64,000 nucleotides of DNA. Source: Rhizobium acidisoli. Its GTDB lineage: Bacteria > Pseudomonadota > Alphaproteobacteria > Rhizobiales > Rhizobiaceae. How positions within the stretch are numbered: the stretch's first letter is position 1; every line of letters begins with the position of its first letter. The notes beneath the pieces were generated by a model. It was not told where the DNA came from. It saw only the letters and a list, made by a program, of their open reading frames with translations, and did no database searches. Positions 1 to 8,276 of this stretch are shown in pieces. The position numbers and the translations under genes were made by a program. Where the stretch lies: the NCBI RefSeq assembly GCF_002531755.2, contig NZ_CP035002.1:248001-312000 (forward strand), read 5' to 3'.

Positions 1-1
1 G

Positions 2-106
2 ATCTTCCTGCCGATCATCTTTGCCTACACGGCCTGGGTCTACAAGGTTCTGTGGGGCAAGGTCGACGAGAAATCCATCACCGACAAGAACAGCCACGCA
101 TACTGA
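2..106 (+). CDS. cydB: Cytochrome bd ubiquinol oxidase subunit II, C-terminal end (partial)
   Basis: The window opens inside a gene whose last 34 codons are visible. They encode a hydrophobic helix followed by a short polar tail. Subunit II of the membrane-bound cytochrome bd quinol oxidase ends in this way, and the identification is supported mainly by the cydX gene 13 bp downstream, which normally follows cydAB. CydB pairs with CydA in the inner membrane, where the complex oxidises quinol and reduces oxygen with high affinity. The start lies outside the window. Confidence 0.75.
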   Translation: MFLPIIFAYTAWVYKVLWGKVDEKSITDKNSHAY

Positions 107-119
107 GGGAGACGAAACA

Positions 120-242
120 ATGTGGTATTTCGCATGGATCCTCGGCCTGCCGCTGGCAGCCGCCTTCGCCGTCCTCAATGCCATGTGGTACGAGCTGATG
201 GATGACGCAGCCAGGAAGAAGGCGTCCGAGACGCGTAAGTAG
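120..242 (+). CDS. cydX: Cytochrome bd oxidase small subunit CydX
   Basis: This gene encodes a 40-residue protein with a single membrane helix. It begins with the typical CydX pattern (MWYFAWILG) and has a short charged tail rich in Lys, Arg and Glu. CydX is the small subunit that stabilises the haem-containing CydAB core. The start is an ATG with a GAGGGAGACGA-type ribosome binding site 13 bp after the cydB stop. It is easily missed because of its size, but position, length and sequence all fit the family. Confidence 0.9.
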   Translation: MWYFAWILGLPLAAAFAVLNAMWYELMDDAARKKASETRK

Positions 243-620
243 AAAGGGGCTCCGTGGGCATTTCTACAATACCCGCTAAGGGAATTGAAGTTGTTTGGAT
301 TGAAGCGGTTCGCACGGACTTGGCTTTAAACGTTCGAGGGGTCGGCCATTTCGTTCCAGAGATAGTCGCCGGTGTGCGTGATATGGGCTCATGGGAGCAG
401 TGCGACCGGCAAAACCATACTCTGGCCTCGGACGTAATCGACAGCGCGGCTACGCAAGTGCACGAAGGTTGCGGGGCTAGGCGGCGCCGCCCGGCAGGTG
501 CCTCCGTAACCACACGATTGCGGCCGGAGGTCTTAAGGAGGCAGAGCGCCCTGTCCGTCCGCTGCCCACAACCTCCAAAATATGATAGCCCGCGGCACCC
601 GGAAAAGGGGATCTGTGCTC
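243..620. other. Intergenic stretch without a recognised gene
   Basis: This 378 bp stretch lies between cydX and the convergent flavoprotein gene. Open frames exist on both strands, but none has a family motif, a convincing ribosome binding site or the codon pattern of its neighbours. I see no clear terminator or RNA gene. It may be decayed sequence. Confidence 0.5.
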
Positions 621-1514
621 TCAAACCAACATCGACTGCTGGGCGGAGATACCTGCCGTCGCGCCTTGCGATATTGCCGTGGTGACCGAGTTCATGGCTG
701 GGTTTGCGAGATCGCCGGCGGCGTAGATGCCCGGCATGCTGGTTTCGCGGCGCTCGTCGACCTTGAGGGCGATGCCGAAGGGCGTATTGACCGTGGCGAG
801 GCCCAGTGATTCATGCAGGCTTGCGGACGGCTTGTTGCGCGGATGCGCGAACAGGATATCGACCCCGGCATTGCGGCCGCTCTCGAGATTAACGGTGGTG
901 ATATGGCCCCCGTGATGCGCGATTTCGGCGATCCGGCCATCAACGACAGGTATGTTGCGGCGCGCCAGATCGGCGCGGATATCGGGTGCAATGTCGTGAC
1001 CATCGGCGAAGACCGTCAACGTGTCGGTCCAATCCTGGTATAGCCTGACATAATTGTGCGACGGCGGACCGGACCAGACGAGGCCCCAATGCTGGTCGGC
1101 GACTTCAAAGCCATCGCAATAGGGGCAGGGCACGATGGACGTGCCCCAGCTTTCGGCAAAACCGGGAACATCAGGCATCTGGTCGGCAACGCCGTAGCTC
1201 AGGATCAGGCGGCGCGCTCCAAGATTTTCGCCATCGCCAGTGAGGACGGAGAAGTCGTCGATGGCGCCGGAGATGCTCTCGGCTCGGGCATTGACCAGCT
1301 TGACCGTAGGATAACGCGCCAACTGCTGCCGCGCCTCGGCCAGGATGTCCAGCGGCGGCTTGTGATCGTGGCCGAGCAGACCATGCGAGTGGCCGGCGAA
1401 ACGATTGCGCGGCAGGCCGGTATCGAGAATGGTGGCCTTGCGGCGGGCACGGCCGAGCTGCAGGGCAGCGGCGAGACCGGCAAAGCTGCCGCCGATGATG
1501 ATGACGTCATCCAT
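621..1514 (-). CDS. Thioredoxin-reductase-like FAD-dependent oxidoreductase
   Basis: This 297-residue protein is of the small disulfide-reductase flavoprotein type. The N-terminal FAD motif is GGSFAG (residues 8-13), the redox pair is CPYC (130-133), and the second FAD motif is the C-terminal GIYAAGDL segment. The stretch after the CxxC, where NADPH-binding GxGxxA is expected, reads WSGPPSH instead, so the electron donor may not be ordinary NADPH. The ATG at 1514 was chosen because the Rossmann fold begins directly after it; the open frame continues upstream without homology. The gene is divergent from a TetR gene that probably represses it. The cellular substrate is unknown. Confidence 0.8.
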   Translation of the reverse strand: MDDVIIIGGSFAGLAAALQLGRARRKATILDTGLPRNRFAGHSHGLLGHDHKPPLDILAEARQQLARYPTVKLVNARAESISGAIDDFSVLTGDGENLGARRLILSYGVADQMPDVPGFAESWGTSIVPCPYCDGFEVADQHWGLVWSGPPSHNYVRLYQDWTDTLTVFADGHDIAPDIRADLARRNIPVVDGRIAEIAHHGGHITTVNLESGRNAGVDILFAHPRNKPSASLHESLGLATVNTPFGIALKVDERRETSMPGIYAAGDLANPAMNSVTTAISQGATAGISAQQSMLV

Positions 1515-1661
1515 GGTGATAAGCTCCGTGCTGTTGAGAGAGTGTGATTGGCTGAGCCTTGGCGCGTCTCGTCCACCGATATGCATCGATATGGCCAAGC
1601 GGCTTAGAGAAACTCGATCTGGGGGACAGGATAAAATCCGCTCTTTGGCTTGCATATTTCT

Positions 1662-1699
1662 GATACTGCATGGTATCGTAAACATGAATAACGATACTG
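1662..1699. promoter_or_regulatory. Candidate TetR operator between divergent genes
   Basis: The intergenic region holds three related half-sites. GATACT at 1662 faces GGTATC at 1672-1677. GTATCGT (1673-1679) forms a perfect inverted repeat with ACGATAC (1691-1697) across 11 bp. The block ends 18 bp before the TetR start codon and lies within the upstream region of the flavoprotein gene. This placement suits an autorepressed TetR regulator that also represses its divergent neighbour. That role is inferred from the symmetry and position only. Confidence 0.5.
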
Positions 1700-1717
1700 T
1701 CAAGGATCTTAATAATC

Positions 1718-2365
1718 GTGACCGAAAATAGTCGAGGCCGGCGCGGCAGGCCAGCCAACGAGGCGCTTGGCCAAACGATAGTCGATGCAGCATACGAACT
1801 CTTTGTTGAATTGGGTTTTCAAGCGACGACCTTGGACAAGGTCACCCAGCGCGCGAAGATATCCAAGCTCAGCATCTATCGGCACTTCGAGAGCAAGGAG
1901 GCGCTGTTCAGCGCGGCCGTCGCCGCCCGCTGCCATCAGTTTGCACCACAAGCCCTTTTTGAAGGCGTCGACGGTTCGGCCGAAGATCAACTCATGGCGG
2001 TGGGATCATCCCTGCTTCGCACGCTGTTGAGCTCGGACGTCCGCAGTGTCGAAGCCATGGTCATGGCCGACAAGACGAATCAAAAGTCGTTGAGCAAGCT
2101 CTATTACGAAGCCGGCCCCGCCCATGTCATCGCCCAAATCGAGGCCCTGTTGCGTCAGTTGCACGCGAAGGCGGTTCTGAACGTGCCCGATCCTCTTCAG
2201 TCCGCCCGCTTGTTTGGCGCGCTTATCAAAGGATCCGATCTCCTGATTATTGCGCGCTTCGATCAGGCAAGAGCAGAGGACGACAACGAAATCGAATCCT
2301 ATTGCCGGTCGGCCGTCGCCATGTTCATCGCCGCGCACCGTGGCAGCGACCACGCGGGCGGATAG
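1718..2365 (+). CDS. TetR/AcrR family transcriptional regulator
   Basis: This 215-residue protein starts at a GTG codon. The N-terminal half has the TetR helix-turn-helix signature: a helix with VDAAYELFVELGF, then TTLDKV, then SKLSIYRHFESKEALF (about residues 20-65). The remainder is an all-helical ligand-binding and dimerisation domain of usual length. The basic N-terminus (SRGRRGRP) is typical of the family. It is divergent from the thioredoxin-reductase-like gene, with palindromic half-sites between them, and is followed after 34 bp by a methyltransferase gene that may be in the same transcript. The inducer cannot be read from the sequence. Confidence 0.9.
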   Translation: MTENSRGRRGRPANEALGQTIVDAAYELFVELGFQATTLDKVTQRAKISKLSIYRHFESKEALFSAAVAARCHQFAPQALFEGVDGSAEDQLMAVGSSLLRTLLSSDVRSVEAMVMADKTNQKSLSKLYYEAGPAHVIAQIEALLRQLHAKAVLNVPDPLQSARLFGALIKGSDLLIIARFDQARAEDDNEIESYCRSAVAMFIAAHRGSDHAGG

Positions 2366-2399
2366 CCTAGTCAAGAATGGATCGGAACAAGGATATGGC

Positions 2400-3263
2400 A
2401 TGGCAGAGGAAAATGTTTATCAGGTAGCTGACTGGAATGGCCAAAGCGGGGAGCGCTGGGTCGCTTACCAGGCCCGGCTCGATGCCATGATGGCGGTGTT
2501 CGGCCAGGCCGCGATCGAAGCCGCCGCGCCCGCCACGGGTGAGCGCGTGCTGGACGTCGGCTGCGGCGCGGGGGCGTCTAGCCTGGATTTGGCCGCCCGC
2601 GTCGGCGCCGGGGGCCAAGTGCTGGGCGTAGACATATCCGAGCCGCTGATCGGCAGAGCGCGCGTATTAGCTCCGCAGGATACGCCGGTCTTGTTCCAGG
2701 TGGCCGACGCCAGCAGCACCGAGTTGCCCGAGGGCGCGTTCGACATCCTGTTCTCGCGCTTCGGAGTGATGTTCTTTGACGATCCGACAGCGGCATTCGC
2801 TCATATGCGCCGTGCGCTCAAGCCGGGCGCGCGGGTCGCTTTCGTCTGCTGGCGCGGCATGGCCGAGAACGATTGGGTGCGCTTGCCGATGGGCGCGATC
2901 AAGGGCATCGTCCCGCCGACCGCGCCGCCTGATTCCGAAGCGCCCGGCCCATTCTCGCTTGGCGATCCGGGGCGCGTGGCGCGTATCCTGACGGCGGCCG
3001 GCTTCATCGATATTGCTATCGCGCCATTCGATGCCTCCATCCCGTTCGGCGAGGGGGGGACGCGGGACGCGGCGATCGACGACGCGGTGGAGATGACACT
3101 CGAGGTCGGCCCGCTGTCGCGCGCTCTCGCTGGTCAACCCGACGGCATCCGGGCCCGCGCCTCGGCCGCGGTTCGTGCCGCCTTCGCGGGCTGCCCCGGT
3201 GAGCGGTCGGTGATGATCGACGCCGCGGCGTGGATCGTCACCGCGCGCAATCCGGCAAGCTGA
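2400..3263 (+). CDS. Class I SAM-dependent methyltransferase
   Basis: This 287-residue protein carries motif I of class I methyltransferases (VLDVGCGAG, residues 50-58) and an acidic strand end (VLGVDISEP) for the adenosine ribose. The later segment FDILFSRFGVMFFDDP resembles the UbiE/Methyltransf_11 group. The ATG at 2400 follows a GGAACAAGG-type ribosome binding site; the frame is open further upstream but overlaps tetR without homology. It follows tetR in the same orientation and ends before a strong bidirectional terminator. The methyl acceptor is unknown. Confidence 0.85.
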   Translation: MAEENVYQVADWNGQSGERWVAYQARLDAMMAVFGQAAIEAAAPATGERVLDVGCGAGASSLDLAARVGAGGQVLGVDISEPLIGRARVLAPQDTPVLFQVADASSTELPEGAFDILFSRFGVMFFDDPTAAFAHMRRALKPGARVAFVCWRGMAENDWVRLPMGAIKGIVPPTAPPDSEAPGPFSLGDPGRVARILTAAGFIDIAIAPFDASIPFGEGGTRDAAIDDAVEMTLEVGPLSRALAGQPDGIRARASAAVRAAFAGCPGERSVMIDAAAWIVTARNPAS

Positions 3264-3324
3264 CCAGGATTAACAGGGATATACGCCCCGTCTCGATGGC
3301 TCGGCGTCGGCCGTGACGCGATCG

Positions 3325-3356
3325 AAAAAGGGCGCGGCTCGAACCGCGCCCTTTTT
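3325..3356. terminator. Bidirectional intrinsic terminator
   Basis: A GGGCGCGG arm pairs with CCGCGCCC around a 6-base loop. The stem is preceded by five A and followed by five T, so it can act on both strands. It separates the rightward methyltransferase gene from the leftward sugar operon, whose last stop codon is at 3363. Confidence 0.9.
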
Positions 3357-3362
3357 ATTGGG

Positions 3363-5366
3363 TCAGCCTTCCAGCCATTTCACCTGATCGGGTGTCAGTC
3401 GGATGTCGAGCGCCGAAAGACTGTCTTCCAACTCGGCGACTGTACGCGGTCCGATCAGCGGAATGACCGGGAAAGGCTGGGCGATCACATAGGCGAGCGC
3501 GATGTGGATCGGATTGCGGCCGAGCTTGTTGGCGAGCTCGATGGCGCGGTCGCGGCGTCCGAAATTGCGCTCGGAATACCAGACCCGCACGATCTCCTCG
3601 TCGTCCCGCTTGTCGCGGCCGGCGCGGTCGGTGAAGAAGCCGCGGCCCTGGCTCGACCAAGCAAAGTTCGGGATCTGCTTCTCGTTCAGCCACGTCTTCC
3701 AATCGTCGTCAGAGGCGGCGACGCAGCCGGCCCAAATCGGATCCAGCATCTCGGCAAGCGAGAAGTTGTTGGAGAGTGCTGCCGGCGCTGCCTTGCCGGT
3801 CTTTTCGGCATAGGCGATCGCCTCGTCGAAACGCGCCCGCGTCCAGTTCGATCCGCCGAAGATGCCGCGGATGCGGCCGCGCTTGACCTCGGCATCCATG
3901 GCATCGACGAACTCGCCGACGGGCACGTCTGTATTGTCGCGATGCATGAAATAGATGTCGACATAATCGGTCTTCAGCCGGGCGAGAGACTGGTCGAGCT
4001 GCTTGGCGATCATGTCGGGATAGCAGAGCGGCGAATGCGCGCCCTTGCCGATCAGCACGATCTCCTCGCGCGGCACTTTTCGGCTCGTGTGCCAGTCGCC
4101 GAAGATCGCTTCCGTCTTGCCGGCGCCATAGACATAGGCCGTGTCGAAGGCATTGCCGCCGGCCTCGTAGAAGGCGTCGAGCGTCAGCGAGGCGGCGGCA
4201 AAGTTCGGGAAGAATTCGAAGCCGAGCGTCACCACCGAGGCCGGCTTGGAAATGCCGGGTATCTCACGCCGCGGAATGCTGCTGCCGTGCGTGACCGTGC
4301 CGCCGGCAATGTTGGTCGTGCGCTTTGCCGCTTTCTCGACGCCGTATTCCAGGCCGACCGAGGCGCGCCACTGGTCGAGCACGCGCAGGTTGGCGATCGA
4401 ATCCGCCCAGCTCATGCCGGGAGAGCTGAACTCGGTTTTGCCGGCGCGGATGGCATCGCCCGCCGCGTCCGCCTCGAAGGAATAGAGCCAGCGATCTTCC
4501 TTGACCTCGACCGTCTCCTGTTTGCCGCCCTTGAAGATTTCGATCTTGCCGACGCCGCCCTTATGGCCCGAGGCGAACCAGAAGTCGGCGACTTCGATCC
4601 GACCCTCGGAGCCGATGATGCGCAGCACATTGTCCTGTTGCGCCATGATCGAGCAGGAGACTTCGGCGATGATCTCGTTCGGGAATTTGAGCACGGCGGA
4701 GGCCCATTCATCGACGCCACTCTCACCGAGATGGGCGACGCCCGAAACCTTCTCCGGGTCGAGGAAGGCCTTGCCGTCCGCGGCGCCGGCGATCAGCCTT
4801 GCCATCGAGACCGGGTAGCCGCCGACATCGAGAATGCCGCCGCCGGCGGTATCATTGGCGAACAGCCTGTGCTCCGGCCTGTAGCTGCCCATATTGAAGC
4901 CGAAGCTCGAGCGGATGATGCGGACGGTGCCGATGACGCCACTCTTGATGAGTTCGACCAGTTTTTCCGTCTGCGGATGCACGCGGTACATGAAGGCTTC
5001 GCCGGCAAAGACGCCGGCCTTCTTGGCCTCGTAATAAACGGCTTCGGCATCATAGGCCGAAAGCGCGATCGGCTTTTCCACAAGGATATGCTTGCCGGCG
5101 CGCGCGGCCTTGATCGCCCATTCGGCATGGCCGGTATGAGGCACGGAGATATAGACCGCATCGACCTCGGGGTCGGAAAGCAGCGCCTCGTAACCCTCGA
5201 CGATGCGGGCGCCGGGGAAGTTTTCTGAAAGTCCCGGCTTGGAAGGATTGCGGGTAGCGATCGCCACCAGTTTGCCGGTGCGCGAATGGGCGACGCCGTC
5301 TGCAAAGGTGCGGGCGATGGTGCCGGGGCCGATGATGCCCCAGCGGATCGGTTGATCGGAAGTCAT
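3363..5366 (-). CDS. Fused Gfo/Idh/MocA oxidoreductase-aldo/keto reductase
   Basis: This 667-residue protein joins two NAD(P)-dependent enzyme families. Residues 1 to about 335 are a Gfo/Idh/MocA oxidoreductase, with a Rossmann start (WGIIGPGTIA) and the catalytic EKP motif at 97-99. Residues from about 355 to 667 are an aldo/keto reductase with the full tetrad visible: Asp408, Tyr413, Lys441 and His475. The ATG at 5366 has a good AAAGAGG ribosome binding site. It is the last gene of the sugar ABC operon, 38 bp after the ATPase gene, so it probably oxidises or epimerises the imported sugar. The reading frame is continuous, so this is a genuine single-chain fusion and not two adjacent genes. 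The substrate is unknown. Confidence 0.88.
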   Translation of the reverse strand: MTSDQPIRWGIIGPGTIARTFADGVAHSRTGKLVAIATRNPSKPGLSENFPGARIVEGYEALLSDPEVDAVYISVPHTGHAEWAIKAARAGKHILVEKPIALSAYDAEAVYYEAKKAGVFAGEAFMYRVHPQTEKLVELIKSGVIGTVRIIRSSFGFNMGSYRPEHRLFANDTAGGGILDVGGYPVSMARLIAGAADGKAFLDPEKVSGVAHLGESGVDEWASAVLKFPNEIIAEVSCSIMAQQDNVLRIIGSEGRIEVADFWFASGHKGGVGKIEIFKGGKQETVEVKEDRWLYSFEADAAGDAIRAGKTEFSSPGMSWADSIANLRVLDQWRASVGLEYGVEKAAKRTTNIAGGTVTHGSSIPRREIPGISKPASVVTLGFEFFPNFAAASLTLDAFYEAGGNAFDTAYVYGAGKTEAIFGDWHTSRKVPREEIVLIGKGAHSPLCYPDMIAKQLDQSLARLKTDYVDIYFMHRDNTDVPVGEFVDAMDAEVKRGRIRGIFGGSNWTRARFDEAIAYAEKTGKAAPAALSNNFSLAEMLDPIWAGCVAASDDDWKTWLNEKQIPNFAWSSQGRGFFTDRAGRDKRDDEEIVRVWYSERNFGRRDRAIELANKLGRNPIHIALAYVIAQPFPVIPLIGPRTVAELEDSLSALDIRLTPDQVKWLEG

Positions 5367-5404
5367 GGAAACCTCTTTCGTCTTTCTGCCTTGGGATTTG
5401 TGGT

Positions 5405-6487
5405 TTAGCGAAGCCGTTTGCCGGCGCCGTCGAAAAGGAATGTGTGGCTGGCGGGAAGGCCGACGGTCAGCGTCTCGCGGTTGCCGGCGGTGCGCGATTC
5501 CGGACGCTCGATGATCAGCTGCTCGCCGCCGATGGCGGCATAGATGTAGCTGGTGTTGCCGAGATGCTCGGCGACGTCGATGGCGACGGTGAGATCGGCA
5601 TCGCCCATGCCGGCATCGACGAAATGTTCGGGACGAATGCCGAGCGTTACCTTCGTGCCAGCTTCGATGGGTTCGGTGACGGGCAGCGGCAGGCGCATAT
5701 TGGCATCGCTTTCGAGCGCGATCACCACCCTGCCCGGCTGCGTCTCGACCACCATGGCTTTGAGGAAATTCATCTTCGGCGAGCCGACGAAACCGGCGAC
5801 GAACTGGTTGGCGGGATCGTCGTAAAGGTCGAGCGGCGCACCGATCTGCTCGATATTGCCGGCGCGCAGCACGACGATCCTGTCGGCAAGCGTCATTGCT
5901 TCGGTCTGGTCGTGGGTGACATAGATCATCGTCGTGCCGAGCTGCTTGTGCAGCCTGGAGATTTCGACGCGCATCTGCACGCGCAGTTCCGCATCGAGGT
6001 TCGACAAAGGCTCGTCGAACAGGAAGACCTCGGGTTCGCGGACGATGGCGCGGCCGATTGCGACGCGCTGCCGCTGACCGCCGGAAAGCTGCTTCGGCCG
6101 CCGCTTCATCAGCTCGGTGATCTGCAGGATCTCGGCGACATGGCGCACGCGCCGCTCGGTATCGGCCTTCGGATTGCCGTTCATCCGCAGGCCGAAGCTC
6201 AAATTTTCCTCGACGGTCAGATGCGGATAGAGCGCATAGGACTGGAAGACCATGGCAATGCCGCGATCGGCAGGCTCGACGTCGTTGACGACCCTGCCGC
6301 CGATCCGAAGCTCGCCTGAGGTGATGTCCTCGAGGCCGGCGATCATCCTGAGCAGCGTGGACTTGCCGCAGCCGGAAGGGCCGACGAAGACGACGAATTC
6401 GCCGTCCTTCACCTCCAGATCGGCGCCATGGATGATCTCGAAGCCGCCGAAGCGCTTGACGATATTGCTGAGTGAAAGCTCTGCCAT
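5405..6487 (-). CDS. Sugar ABC transporter ATP-binding protein (UgpC/MsmK type)
   Basis: This 360-residue ATPase belongs to the CUT1 carbohydrate importer class. Walker A is GPSGCGKST (residues 36-44), followed by a Q-loop ([14 protein letters not shown]), the signature LSGGQRQR, Walker B ([12 protein letters not shown]) and the switch His ([10 protein letters not shown]). A C-terminal TOBE/regulatory domain of about 120 residues gives the usual 360-residue length. It lies 12 bp after the permease gene in an operon with a binding protein and two permeases. It would drive sugar uptake from the cytoplasmic face of the inner membrane. Confidence 0.95.
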   Translation of the reverse strand: MAELSLSNIVKRFGGFEIIHGADLEVKDGEFVVFVGPSGCGKSTLLRMIAGLEDITSGELRIGGRVVNDVEPADRGIAMVFQSYALYPHLTVEENLSFGLRMNGNPKADTERRVRHVAEILQITELMKRRPKQLSGGQRQRVAIGRAIVREPEVFLFDEPLSNLDAELRVQMRVEISRLHKQLGTTMIYVTHDQTEAMTLADRIVVLRAGNIEQIGAPLDLYDDPANQFVAGFVGSPKMNFLKAMVVETQPGRVVIALESDANMRLPLPVTEPIEAGTKVTLGIRPEHFVDAGMGDADLTVAIDVAEHLGNTSYIYAAIGGEQLIIERPESRTAGNRETLTVGLPASHTFLFDGAGKRLR

Positions 6488-6499
6488 GCGGCCTCCTGA

Positions 6500-7336
6500 T
6501 TACTTGATTGCGCCGGCGGCGATGCCGGCGATGAAATGGCGCTGGAGAGCCACGAAGACGACGAGGATCGGCGCCGTCAGCAGCACCGCGCCGGCCATGA
6601 TGCCGCCCCAGGACACCTTGGTGAGGCCGATCAGCGTTCCCAATGCCACCGGCGCGGTCATCATTCCCGGTTTGGAGTTGATGAGCAGCGGCCAGAGATA
6701 GTTGTTCCAAGAGGCGAGGAAGAGGATGATCGCCAATGCCGCCATGGTCGGGCGCGCCAGCGGCAAAGCGATGCGCAGGAAGATCTGCCACTCCTTGACG
6801 CCTTCGACACGGGCCGCATCGAAAAGCTCGCCCGGCATCATCGAAAAGGATTGCCGCATGAACAGCACGCCGAGCGAATTGAACAGCGGCGGCACGATCA
6901 GCGCCACCCATGTGTTCGCCAGCCGGAACTCGCGGGCCACCATGATGAATTGCGGGATGACGACCACGGAGAAGGGCAGCGTGATCGTGCCGAGGATGAT
7001 GGCGATGACGATGGAGCGGCCGACGAAACGGTAACGCGCCAGCGCCCAGCCCGCCATCGAGGTCAGCATCACCGACAGGAAAGTATAAATGATCGCGACG
7101 CCGACGGAGATCGTCATCGCGCCGATGAAATCGGTGTCGGCCTGCAGGTTCTTGAAATTCGCGATGAAGTTTGTGGACGGCCAGAGCACGATGTCGGGGC
7201 TGAAAATGCCGTTGTCGGGCATCGTCGAGAAGACGAACATCATCCAGAGCGGAAACAGCCAGATCAGCGCCAGCGGCGCCAGTGCGGCGTGCAGTACGAT
7301 CTGGCGCATGAGTAGGGATCGCGACCTGGATTTCAT
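6500..7336 (-). CDS. Carbohydrate ABC transporter permease (MalG type)
   Basis: This 278-residue inner-membrane protein has about six hydrophobic segments. The conserved EAA loop reads LFDAARVEGVKEWQIFLRIALP, which contacts the ATPase. The basic N-terminus and hydrophobic first helix fit the MalG half of CUT1 importers. The start codon overlaps the end of the preceding permease gene by 4 bp, which suggests translational coupling. It forms the translocation channel together with the MalF-type subunit. Confidence 0.93.
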   Translation of the reverse strand: MKSRSRSLLMRQIVLHAALAPLALIWLFPLWMMFVFSTMPDNGIFSPDIVLWPSTNFIANFKNLQADTDFIGAMTISVGVAIIYTFLSVMLTSMAGWALARYRFVGRSIVIAIILGTITLPFSVVVIPQFIMVAREFRLANTWVALIVPPLFNSLGVLFMRQSFSMMPGELFDAARVEGVKEWQIFLRIALPLARPTMAALAIILFLASWNNYLWPLLINSKPGMMTAPVALGTLIGLTKVSWGGIMAGAVLLTAPILVVFVALQRHFIAGIAAGAIK

Positions 7337-8193
7337 TTCGGATCCCTCCCGACCCAGAGATTGAGAAGCGAGATCACCACGGCAAGGGAAGCCATCGTGT
7401 AGGCGATCGCCGAGGCATAGCCGAAGTTCAGCGAGGTGAAGCCCTGGCGGTAAAGCAGCAGGCCGAGCGTCTCGGTACCGCCGCCGGGGCCGCCGCGATT
7501 GGTAATGAGGAAGGGCTCGGTGAAGAGCTGCATGGTGCCGATCACCGAGAGCACCACACAGAAGAGGATGATCGGTTTCAGGAGCGGCAGGGTGATGTGA
7601 AAGAACTGCTGGACCTTGCTGACCCGGTCGAGTGTCGCAGCCTCGTAGACATCGTCCGGAATCGACTGCAGGCCGGCCAAGATGATGATGGCGTTATAGC
7701 CCGCCCAGCGCCAGGTGACGGCGAGGATGATCAGCGCCATGGCGGCATTGGCATTGTCGAACCAGGAAACCGGGCTGAGACCGACGGCGGAGATCAACTT
7801 GTTGATGATGCCGAAATCGAGGCTGAACATCAGCCGGAACACGGCGGCATAGGCGACCTCGCCGACGACGACGGGCGCAAAGAAGGCGAAACGGAAAAGC
7901 GGACGCGCTTTCAAGAGCGGCGAATTGAGCATAACGGCCATGACGGTCGCAAGCGCGATCATGACCGGGACCTGGATCACCAGGATGATCAGAGTGTTAT
8001 AAAGAGCGTTGTAAAAGGCCGGATCGTAGAAGAGCCGGCCCCAATTGGCCTGGAAACTGTATTTCCACGGATTGATGCGGGTGTTCTGAAAGGAAATCAG
8101 GAACGAATTGATGATGGGCCAGACCCAGAAAGTGGCAAAGACCAGCAAATAAGGAGCAAGGAACGCATAGGCGCTCCGGGTTCTGAACGGCAT
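7333..8193 (-). CDS. Carbohydrate ABC transporter permease (MalF type)
   Basis: This 286-residue permease has six predicted membrane helices. It begins with a short cytoplasmic segment and the pattern AYAFLAPYLLVFATFWVWPI seen in MalF/UgpA-type subunits. The EAA loop (VYEAATLDRVSKVQQFFHITLP) is present near residue 190. It lies downstream of the binding-protein gene, separated by a GC-rich hairpin, and overlaps the MalG-type gene by 4 bp. It is one half of the membrane channel for the operon's sugar. Confidence 0.93.
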   Translation of the reverse strand: MPFRTRSAYAFLAPYLLVFATFWVWPIINSFLISFQNTRINPWKYSFQANWGRLFYDPAFYNALYNTLIILVIQVPVMIALATVMAVMLNSPLLKARPLFRFAFFAPVVVGEVAYAAVFRLMFSLDFGIINKLISAVGLSPVSWFDNANAAMALIILAVTWRWAGYNAIIILAGLQSIPDDVYEAATLDRVSKVQQFFHITLPLLKPIILFCVVLSVIGTMQLFTEPFLITNRGGPGGGTETLGLLLYRQGFTSLNFGYASAIAYTMASLAVVISLLNLWVGRDPK

Positions 8194-8246
8194 CGAGCCT
8201 CCTCCTCACGAACGAATGACCGGCCGCCTTGCAAAGGCGGGAGAAA

Positions 8247-8268
8247 GCCGGGCGCCGAAGCGCCCGGC
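8247..8268 (-). terminator. Intercistronic hairpin after the binding-protein gene
   Basis: A perfect 9 bp inverted repeat (GCCGGGCGC and its complement, 4-base loop) lies 9 bp beyond the binding-protein stop codon and before the permease start. No strong U-tract follows on the minus strand. It is more likely an mRNA-stabilising or partial attenuation element that keeps the binding protein more abundant than the membrane subunits. Confidence 0.6.
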
Positions 8269-8276
8269 GTCGTCAG

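Noticed and set aside
254..685. A 143-codon rightward frame after cydX
   Set aside because: No family resemblance, poor start, and it runs into the 3' end of the convergent flavoprotein gene.
3363..6911. A 1182-codon open frame on the minus strand spanning the fusion gene and the ABC ATPase gene
   Set aside because: Only the part from 5366 leftward is a real protein. The upstream third is an out-of-frame reading of the ATPase and permease genes, which have their own clear frames; the lack of stops reflects high GC.
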